Assembly (NCBI GenBank): GCA_030616365.1
Contig: JAUWXM010000032.1
Location: 1 to 11,438 of the forward strand
Source: a bacterium
Lineage (GTDB): Bacteria; UBP18; UBA7526
Length of the DNA: 11,438 bases
Direction: 5' to 3'
The notes under the pieces were generated by a model. It ran no database searches. It had not been told where the DNA came from and was given only the letters and a program-made list of their open reading frames with translations. Shown here in pieces: positions 6,365 through 11,438 of this stretch (positions are counted from its first letter, which is position 1; every line of letters starts with the position of its first letter). The translations under genes and the position numbers were made by a program.

Positions 6365-8470
6365 CTACCTTTTAGGCTTCCTGGGTTGTGTTTTCTCTCT
6401 CAGGACTGCCTTATGGGAGAGGTTAGTCCTTCCCTGGTCATCAATCTCAATGACCTTTACCTCTATCTCCTGACCTTCCTTTAAAACATCCTTCACATTC
6501 TTGACAAAGCCCTCTGCTAACTGGGAAACATGGACCAGGCCTTCCTTCCCGGGGAGGATCTCAACAAAGGCCCCAAAGTTCATGATTCTGGTTACTTTCC
6601 CTTTATAGATTTTTCCTACCTCAACTTCTTCTGTGAGATAGTTAATCATATCCAGGGCAGCCTGAGCCTTGGCCTTATCTGGGGAGGAGATGGATATCTT
6701 TCCATCGTCATCGATATTTACCTCGGCACTAGTCTCCTCAATGATTCCCTTTATCGTCTTACCTCTGGGGCCAATGATACCTCCAATCTTTTCTTGTTTC
6801 ACATAAGTAACGATAATATGCGGAGCATAGGCGGAGACTCCCTCTCTTGGCCGAGAGATGGCCTGGTCCATCTTATCCAGGATGAAGAGGCGGGTTTTCT
6901 TTGCCTGCTCCAAGGCCTCCTTTATCAAAGGAGTGGTGACTCCCGAGGTCTTGATATCTAAGTGAAGGGCAGTAATCCCTTCCCTGGTTCCGGCGATCTT
7001 GAAGTCCATATCACCCAAGGCATCCTCCACCCCCAAGATATCAGTAAGGAGAACATACTTCTCTCCCTCTATTACTAATCCAATGGCTGCCCCGGCAACC
7101 GGGGCTTTAATGGGAGCTCCCGCATCCATTAAAGATAGGCTTGCCCCACAGACACTGGCCATGGAAGAGGAGCCGTTGGATTCCAGGATATCGGAGACCA
7201 CCCTTATGGTATAGGGGAACTTATCATTGGGAGGAATGACCGGAAGAAGGGCCTTCTCGGCAAGAGCGCCGTGGCCAATCTCTCTCCTGCCCGGGCCCCT
7301 CAATGGCTTCGTTTCTCCCACACTAAAGGGCGGGAAATTATAGTGAAACATAAAGGTCTTTCGGAATTCCTTCTCCAGGGCATCAATACGTTGCTCATCC
7401 TCTGTAGTTCCCAAAGTAGTAGCCACCAGGGCCTGGGTCTGTCCTCTGGTAAAGAGAGCACTTCCATGGGCCCTGGGGAGGATTCCCACCTCGCAGGTAA
7501 TGGGCCTGATCTCGTCCGCTCTTCTTCCGTCTGCTCTACGGTTCTCATCCAAAATGGCCCGGCGCAGAATTTCCTTCACTATCTTGTCTATGACGGACCT
7601 AATGTCCTTCTCCTTTTCTGGAAATTCAGTGCTTAAGGCCTCCATAGCTTCATTCTCAATCGTGCTTAGCGCCTCATCCCTTTTGGTCTTTTCCTTTATC
7701 CTATAGGCCTCCTCTAATTTGGAAGTGGATAGTTCTCTCACCCTCTTCTCTATCTCCTCGTCCGGAGCATAGAGAACGATTTCTCTCTTGGGTCTGCCAC
7801 AGGATTTGACTAACCTTTCCTGAATCTCAACAAGCCCTCTGATGTGCTCTTTGGCCTTCTCTATCCCTTCTAAAATGGTCTCCTCTGGAACCTCATGGGC
7901 TTCAACCTCTATGGTTGCTATCGCATCCTTAGTCCCGACAACTACCATATCCAGCCTGCTTCTTTCCAATTCCTCATAGGTAGGATTGATAATAAACTCT
8001 TCCCCAATCCGTCCCAGGCGCACGGCAGCCACCGGACCATTGAATGGGATATCAGATATAGACAAAGCGGCTGAGGCACCGATTATGGATAAGATATCCG
8101 GGTCATTTTCTCCATCTGCAGATAGCACGCTCACCGTAATCTGGACCGCATTCCTGATTCCTTTCGGGAAAAGAGGCCTTAAGGGGCGATCAACCAACCT
8201 CCCGGTCAGGATTTCCCAATCCCTTGGCCTCCCTTCTCTCTTAAAGAAGCCCCCGGGAATCTTTCCCGCAGAATAGGTCTTCTCCCTATAATCAACGGTC
8301 AGGGGGAAGAAGTCAACATCTTCTCTCACCTCTTTAGAAGCCACCACCGCCACTAAGACTATGGTGTCTCCATAGCGTACGGTAACCGCACCATCCGCCT
8401 GCTTAGCCATCTTGCCAGTTTCAATAGTTAGTTTTCTTCTGGCGATCTCTACTTCTTCTCTCTTTATCAT
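6365..8470 (-). CDS. pnp: Polynucleotide phosphorylase (polyribonucleotide nucleotidyltransferase)
   Basis: A 3'-5' phosphorolytic exoribonuclease that degrades mRNA to nucleoside diphosphates and can add tails; it acts as a trimer. The 701-aa length is normal and all domains are present: RNase PH core 1 (about 10-140) with GGFFKREGRP (73-82), helical domain (about 235-305), RNase PH core 2 (about 318-540), KH domain (about 550-610) with IGGIIGPRGKTIKGI carrying the GxxG loop, and the S1 RNA-binding domain (about 617-690, KGKVTRIMNFGAFVEILPGKEGL within it). The catalytic metal site in VEDALGDMDFKIAG gives D483, D489 and K491, equivalent to D486, D492 and K494 of E. coli. The SD AAGGAG is 5 nt before ATG 8470. 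The S15-PNPase gene order is the widely conserved one, so it is probably co-transcribed with rpsO. Confidence 0.99.
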   Translation of the reverse strand: MIKREEVEIARRKLTIETGKMAKQADGAVTVRYGDTIVLVAVVASKEVREDVDFFPLTVDYREKTYSAGKIPGGFFKREGRPRDWEILTGRLVDRPLRPLFPKGIRNAVQITVSVLSADGENDPDILSIIGASAALSISDIPFNGPVAAVRLGRIGEEFIINPTYEELERSRLDMVVVGTKDAIATIEVEAHEVPEETILEGIEKAKEHIRGLVEIQERLVKSCGRPKREIVLYAPDEEIEKRVRELSTSKLEEAYRIKEKTKRDEALSTIENEAMEALSTEFPEKEKDIRSVIDKIVKEILRRAILDENRRADGRRADEIRPITCEVGILPRAHGSALFTRGQTQALVATTLGTTEDEQRIDALEKEFRKTFMFHYNFPPFSVGETKPLRGPGRREIGHGALAEKALLPVIPPNDKFPYTIRVVSDILESNGSSSMASVCGASLSLMDAGAPIKAPVAGAAIGLVIEGEKYVLLTDILGVEDALGDMDFKIAGTREGITALHLDIKTSGVTTPLIKEALEQAKKTRLFILDKMDQAISRPREGVSAYAPHIIVTYVKQEKIGGIIGPRGKTIKGIIEETSAEVNIDDDGKISISSPDKAKAQAALDMINYLTEEVEVGKIYKGKVTRIMNFGAFVEILPGKEGLVHVSQLAEGFVKNVKDVLKEGQEIEVKVIEIDDQGRTNLSHKAVLREKTQPRKPKR

Positions 8471-8486
8471 ATCTTCTCCTTCCGTA

Positions 8487-8572
8487 ACGCCAAAACGCTA
8501 AATGCTAAAACACAAAAGTTCGTCAAAGCGCCAAAATTTGGCGACTTGGCGATTTCTTTGGCGACTTGGCGT
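8487..8572. repeat. TTGGCG/CGCCAA word array forming an imperfect long hairpin in the rpsO-pnp gap
   Basis: The 105-nt gap is almost wholly repeat. The outer arms acgccaa (8487-8493) and ttggcgt (8566-8572) are complementary. A tight central near-palindrome pairs cgccaaa (8529-8535) with tttggcg (8537-8543). The 15-nt word tttggcgacttggcg occurs exactly twice (8537-8551 and 8557-8571). In mRNA it would give an extended fold ending about 11 nt upstream of the pnp SD, at the place where E. coli has an RNase III-processed hairpin. No terminator U-run. Confidence 0.75.
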
Positions 8573-8575
8573 CAA

Positions 8576-8845
8576 TCATTTTCTCAAGTCCAGTTCCTGG
8601 ATAATCTTCTCGTACCTTTTCTTATCCTTATTCCCAAGGTAATCCAATAGTCTTCTCCTCTGGCCAACCATCTTCAAAAGCCCTCTTCGTGAGTGATGGT
8701 CCTTCTTATGAGTTTCAAGATGTCCGGTCAAGGAATTAATCCTCTCTGTTAGAAGGGCAATCTGAACCTCTGGCGAGCCAGTATCTTTCTCATTCAACCG
8801 GTACTTACTGATAATCTCCTTCTTCTTTTCTTTCTCCAAGACCAT
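8576..8845 (-). CDS. rpsO: 30S ribosomal protein S15
   Basis: S15 is a primary 16S rRNA binder that nucleates the platform of the small subunit. Starting at ATG 8845 gives 89 aa, the family's usual length. An ATG 6 nt upstream (8851) is in frame but lies only one base after the AAAGGGGG SD, whereas 8845 has a 7-nt spacing. The family signature is intact: KYRLNEKDTGSPEVQIALLT (residues 13-32), LTGHLETHKKDHHSRRGLL, and GQRRRLLDYL. The H-x3-DHHSRRGL stretch contacts rRNA. It has its own predicted promoter in the end of ribF and a structured leader, as expected for an autoregulated ribosomal protein gene. pnp follows after a repeat-filled gap. Confidence 0.98.
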   Translation of the reverse strand: MVLEKEKKKEIISKYRLNEKDTGSPEVQIALLTERINSLTGHLETHKKDHHSRRGLLKMVGQRRRLLDYLGNKDKKRYEKIIQELDLRK

Positions 8846-8866
8846 TTTCATTCCCCCTTTCTTAAG

Positions 8867-8904
8867 ACGCGAATGGTTGCGAATTTATTCGCGTTGATTC
8901 GCGT
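8867..8904 (-). repeat. Symmetric hairpin of GCGAAT words in the rpsO leader
   Basis: acgcgaat (8867-8874) pairs with attcgcgt (8897-8904), then a symmetric 4/4 internal loop, then gcgaat (8879-8884) pairs with attcgc (8887-8892). The two words are diverged duplicates. The structure ends about 7 nt before the rpsO SD, so folding could affect ribosome access. It belongs in style to the other intergenic word arrays here, so it may be a repeat that happens to lie in a leader and not a dedicated regulator. Confidence 0.7.
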
Positions 8905-8919
8905 TTTGGTATGCCTATC

Positions 8920-8960
8920 GCCATGAGAATCGACGGGGAGGCGATCCTCCCAGCAATGGC
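8920..8960 (-). promoter_or_regulatory. Nested hairpin in the rpsO 5' leader, candidate S15 autoregulatory element
   Basis: In rpsO mRNA sense this sits just downstream of the predicted transcription start. The inner stem GGGAGG/CCTCCC (8946-8951 with 8936-8941) has a 4-nt loop. The outer stem GCCAT/ATGGC (8956-8960 with 8920-8924) encloses it with an internal loop. Ribosomal protein S15 represses its own mRNA through structured leaders in several bacterial groups, with different folds in each. That this hairpin does so is inference from position and structure only. Confidence 0.4.
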
Positions 8961-8974
8961 ACTTCATTTAAGTA

Positions 8975-9002
8975 ATTATATCACACATTAGGTAAAAGAC
9001 AA
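8975..9002 (-). promoter_or_regulatory. Predicted sigma70-type promoter for rpsO
   Basis: On the minus strand, a perfect -10 TATAAT (8980-8975) is preceded by TGA, giving an extended -10 (TGnTATAAT). A -35 TTGTCT (9002-8997) lies 16 nt upstream. It overlaps the last codons of ribF and would start transcription about 120 nt before the rpsO start codon. Confidence 0.6.
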
Positions 9003-9917
9003 AATTTTTCTTGCTCTGACAATATCCCTCTCTATCTGGGCCTTAAGGGCTTCTGGACTTTTAAAGGTAGTCTCATCTCGTATCCGCTCCAGAAAACTGA
9101 CCTTTATATCCCGGCTATAGATCCTTCTATTAAAGTTAAAGATATAGGTCTCAATAATTCTTGCCCCTCGCTTATGGAAGGTAGGCTGAGTTCCGATATT
9201 TAGAAGCCCATTCCAATCCCTTCCCCTCACTCTTATCCTCCCTAGATAGACCCCGTCGGAGGGGATCATCTCATGGTGAGGCCTTATATTGGCTGTGGGA
9301 TAGCCCAACCCTTTTCCCCGGGATTCTCCACGAACTACCCGCCCATAGAGAGCATAGGGACGGCCGAGAAGTTTTGCCGCTTTCTTGACTGCTCCTTTTC
9401 TAATAAGTTCCCTTATTGCTGTACTGCTTATTGCCTTCTTGCCTATTTTTACCGGAGGAATGACCCTGACCTTGAAGCCATACTCTTTTGCTTTACTTCT
9501 CAAGAACGTTATATCACCGGTTGCTCCTCTTCCGAAGATGAAGTTCTTTCCCACGAATACCTCTCTTATGCCCAATCTACTGACCAGAATATCTCTGATG
9601 AATTTCTCTGGCGAGAGAGAAGCAAATTTCCTATCAAAATTAGCTAGGACAAGGGTGTCTATTCCCAAATCTTGAATTAGATTTATCTTCTCCTCCTTCG
9701 GGGTAAGCAGGGGAGGGCATTTTGCTGGGTCAATCGTCTTTAGGGGATGAATATCAAAGGTCAAAACTATTGATTTCTTCCTTAAGTCTTTTGCCCTTCT
9801 CTTAAGAGACTTGATCACCTTCTGATGACCGAGATGGAGGCCATCAAATGTGCCCAGGGCAAGAATCCCTTTCTTATGCCTTTTCCTTATCTTATCAATT
9901 CCCAGAACAAGTTCCAT
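8988..9917 (-). CDS. ribF: Bifunctional riboflavin kinase / FAD synthetase
   Basis: A cytosolic two-domain enzyme that phosphorylates riboflavin to FMN and then adenylates FMN to FAD. At 309 aa it has the normal size. The N-terminal nucleotidyltransferase domain (about 1-175) shows GTFDGLHLGHQ (22-32), with the HxGH-type ATP site, and the downstream ISSTAIRELI (163-172). The C-terminal riboflavin kinase domain (about 185-309) shows GRVVRGESRGKGLGYPTANI (192-211), including the PTAN metal/ATP motif, then LNIGTQPTF and the IETYIFNF segment carrying the catalytic Glu (256). ATG 9917 lies 2 nt after the truB stop. No clear SD is present, so translational coupling to truB is likely. No FMN riboswitch is visible, consistent with an internal operon position. 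Confidence 0.98.
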   Translation of the reverse strand: MELVLGIDKIRKRHKKGILALGTFDGLHLGHQKVIKSLKRRAKDLRKKSIVLTFDIHPLKTIDPAKCPPLLTPKEEKINLIQDLGIDTLVLANFDRKFASLSPEKFIRDILVSRLGIREVFVGKNFIFGRGATGDITFLRSKAKEYGFKVRVIPPVKIGKKAISSTAIRELIRKGAVKKAAKLLGRPYALYGRVVRGESRGKGLGYPTANIRPHHEMIPSDGVYLGRIRVRGRDWNGLLNIGTQPTFHKRGARIIETYIFNFNRRIYSRDIKVSFLERIRDETTFKSPEALKAQIERDIVRARKILSFT

Positions 9918-9919
9918 TC

Positions 9920-10837
9920 TTAACCAATAACCCTCACTGGTTTGAAGACCACAACCTCTTTCTCTATCCTTTTTAAATCTCCAATATCGAATAGTGCTCT
10001 GGCGACTGCTAAGAGTCTCTTCTCTGAATTATGGACCCTGACCAATTCCTCTCCCTTGATAGGTAAAGGAAATTCCAGTATTCCCGAGGTTCCTATCGGC
10101 CCCCCATTGAGAACAGATTCTCTTATTCTCTCTTTAACCTTCACTATCAGCAGATGCCTCAAGGCTTTATCCATACTCATTAGATATCTCTCTAAATTAG
10201 GTAGTTTCTTCAATTCTTCCAGGGTATAGCTTTTTTTCAAAGTAAAGATACCTGATTTAGTACGCACTAGATCTTCCAGGCAGGCCCCAGAACCCAGGGC
10301 TTTTCCCATATCATGACAGAGGGTCCTAATGTAGGTTCCTTTTGAGCAACTTACTTTAAAGATGATATCTGGCAGTTTGTATTCTAAGAGATTGAGATTA
10401 TAGATTTCAACTTCTCTCTGTGGCCTTTTCACTCTCTTCCCTTCCCGGGCTAACTTATAAAGCCTTTCCCCCCTTACCTTCACTGCCGAGACCATAGGTG
10501 GAATCTGCTCTATCTTTCCTAAAAAATTCTTGAAGACTTCCCTTATCCTTTCTACTGGGATATTAATCTCATCACTTTTAGCAATTATCTTACCTGTTAT
10601 ATCCTGGGTATCGGTGGTGATTCCTAATCTCATGGTTGCCCGATATCCTTTTCCCTCTTCCAAAAACTGGATTACCTTGGTTGCCTTACCGATGGCGATG
10701 GGAAGAACGCCAGTGGCCTCGGGATCCAGGGTTCCCGTATGCCCCACTTTCTCCCTTCCCACCAACTTCCTTATCTCATCCACAACGTCGTGGGAGGTCA
10801 TGCCCTTCGGCTTATTAACATTCAAGAATCCATCCAT
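9920..10837 (-). CDS. truB: tRNA pseudouridine(55) synthase TruB
   Basis: It isomerises U55 in the T-arm of tRNAs to pseudouridine. The 305-aa protein begins MDGFLNVNKPKGMTSHDVVD, the usual TruB opening. The catalytic motif VGHTGTLDPEATGVL (31-45) places the nucleophile at Asp38. Further family blocks are KGYRATMRLGITTDTQD (63-79), GKIEQIPPMVSAVKVRGERLY (within 107-127) and CSKGTYIRTLCHDMGKALG (164-182). Residues from about 230 on form a small PUA-like C-terminal domain. The ATG at 10837 has no good SD: the leader (GATAAGC before ATG) runs straight into a repeat-filled gap. The nrnA-truB-ribF-rpsO order is the standard one downstream of infB-rbfA. Confidence 0.98.
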   Translation of the reverse strand: MDGFLNVNKPKGMTSHDVVDEIRKLVGREKVGHTGTLDPEATGVLPIAIGKATKVIQFLEEGKGYRATMRLGITTDTQDITGKIIAKSDEINIPVERIREVFKNFLGKIEQIPPMVSAVKVRGERLYKLAREGKRVKRPQREVEIYNLNLLEYKLPDIIFKVSCSKGTYIRTLCHDMGKALGSGACLEDLVRTKSGIFTLKKSYTLEELKKLPNLERYLMSMDKALRHLLIVKVKERIRESVLNGGPIGTSGILEFPLPIKGEELVRVHNSEKRLLAVARALFDIGDLKRIEKEVVVFKPVRVIG

Positions 10838-10843
10838 GCTTAT

Positions 10844-10982
10844 CGTTTACCGTTGAGCGGCGCGTTTTACTTGCCCCGCTGGCGAATAGCTACTATTCGA
10901 TTTGCCCGTCCCGACAGCTGTCGGGGCTGTTTACCGTTAACCGCGGGCACCCCGATAGCATCGGGGTCGGTCAACCGTAAAC
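10844..10982. repeat. Repeat-filled nrnA-truB gap: gtttaccgtt words and three palindromes
   Basis: gtttaccgtt occurs exactly at 10845-10854 and 10929-10938, and a one-mismatch inverted copy aaccgtaaac lies at 10973-10982, inside the end of nrnA. Between them are three hairpins: cgaatag-cta-ctattcg (10883-10899), the perfect 16-nt palindrome cccgacagctgtcggg (10910-10925), and accccgat-agc-atcggggt (10949-10967). gccccg (10873-10878) also pairs with cggggc (10922-10927), enclosing the first two. All three hairpins have AGC at or next to their centre. None is followed by a U-run. Confidence 0.8.
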
Positions 10983-11438
10983 CTTCTTTAGTCTCTTCTC
11001 TACCTCGACCAGCACCTTCCTCTTTGTCTCCTCCAAATCTCCCTTTATAGTGCAGGCAGAAGCGCGAAGATGTCCTCCACCTCCAAATATTTTGGCTATA
11101 CTATTAACGTCGGCACTAGACTTGGAGCGGAAACTGACCTTTACCTCATCCTTAGCAAGCTCAGTGAATAGAATGGCCACCTCGCTTCCTTTCACAGAAC
11201 GAACATAGTTGATGAAGTTCTCGGTCTCCGCCTTGGTGGTTCCGGTCTCTTTGAACATCTCGTCGGTAATGGTCATCCAAGCTATCCTGCCGTCTCCGCT
11301 CCTCTCCAAGGTATCCAAAGTCATGCTCAATAACTTTATGGCAGAAGGAAGCTGGGTCCCGTATATCTGATGGGTGATCTGGGCAGGCTTTAAATCTCCT
11401 ATCTTCATGAGGTGGGCCACGATCTCATGGGTACGAGG
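10971..11438 (-). CDS. nrnA: DHH/DHHA1 phosphoesterase, bifunctional oligoribonuclease/PAP phosphatase type, C-terminal 155 residues (cut by window edge)
   Basis: The frame is open through the right edge (residues PRTHEIVAHLM are in frame upstream of a GTG at 11420), so the N-terminal DHH domain lies outside the window. The visible part includes the linker (RTHEIVAHLM) and the DHHA1 domain with FGGGGHLRASACTIKG, the glycine-rich substrate-binding motif of NrnA-type enzymes. These hydrolyse nanoRNA and 3'-phosphoadenosine 5'-phosphate in the cytoplasm. Position immediately before truB in the rbfA-nrnA-truB order supports NrnA over other DHHA1 proteins (RecJ, GdpP). The last codons (VYG and the TGA stop) are part of an intergenic repeat word that recurs in the following gap. 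Confidence 0.92.
   Translation of the reverse strand, partial: PRTHEIVAHLMKIGDLKPAQITHQIYGTQLPSAIKLLSMTLDTLERSGDGRIAWMTITDEMFKETGTTKAETENFINYVRSVKGSEVAILFTELAKDEVKVSFRSKSSADVNSIAKIFGGGGHLRASACTIKGDLEETKRKVLVEVEKRLKKVYG

Noticed and set aside
6218..6484. Plus-strand reading frames of 75-88 aa spanning the pnp end
   Set aside because: They overlap the pnp S1 domain and repeat sequence and show no family resemblance or SD.
7300..7548. 82-aa minus-strand reading frame
   Set aside because: It lies wholly inside pnp in another frame and has no recognisable features; the pnp frame is clearly real.
8846..8851. Earlier ATG for rpsO giving a 91-aa protein
   Set aside because: It lies directly against the SD; the second ATG has normal spacing and gives the family length of 89 aa.

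Overview
The window is a compact run of bacterial housekeeping genes, all on the minus strand and so read from right to left. No RNA gene, IS transposase, prophage gene or CRISPR array is visible. Shine-Dalgarno sites (AAGGAG, AGGAGGGG) sit before several genes. RodZ, FtsK, UppP and PgsA indicate a free-living, probably rod-shaped bacterium. The base composition is moderate, arginine is often coded by AGG/AGA, and a zinc-ribbon/DUF4190/pseudopilin-like fusion protein and many dispersed intergenic repeats are present. Together these suggest an uncultured lineage such as Omnitrophota or a similar candidate phylum, but that is a low-confidence guess.

Right part (11438 to 6365): the distal half of the classic nusA-infB-rbfA translation cluster. 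It holds the C-terminal part of nrnA (DHH/DHHA1 oligoribonuclease), then truB (tRNA Psi55 synthase), ribF (FAD synthesis), rpsO (ribosomal protein S15) and pnp (polynucleotide phosphorylase). truB and ribF are 2 nt apart. rpsO has a recognisable sigma70-type promoter in the end of ribF and a strongly structured leader.

Middle (6071 to 4481): uppP (undecaprenyl-diphosphatase, cell-wall lipid carrier recycling) and an unusual membrane protein joining a zinc ribbon, a DUF4190 membrane region and a pseudopilin-like C-terminal domain.

Left part (4336 to 1): a cell division, shape and envelope group. It comprises ftsK (DNA translocase), rodZ (MreB-associated shape protein), a multi-pass membrane protein overlapping rodZ by the ATGA arrangement, and the N-terminal part of pgsA (phosphatidylglycerophosphate synthase). 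The pgsA fragment runs off the left edge.

The most unusual content lies between the genes. Nearly every gap longer than about 40 bp holds its own quasi-palindromic array of a short word (6 to 11 nt), often with the reverse complement of the word in the other half and sometimes with a GC-rich hairpin inserted. Two of the gaps (2078-2242 and 6147-6355) carry recognisable, collinear copies of one composite element in opposite orientation. The end of nrnA and the end of ftsK, including their stop codons, lie inside such repeats.
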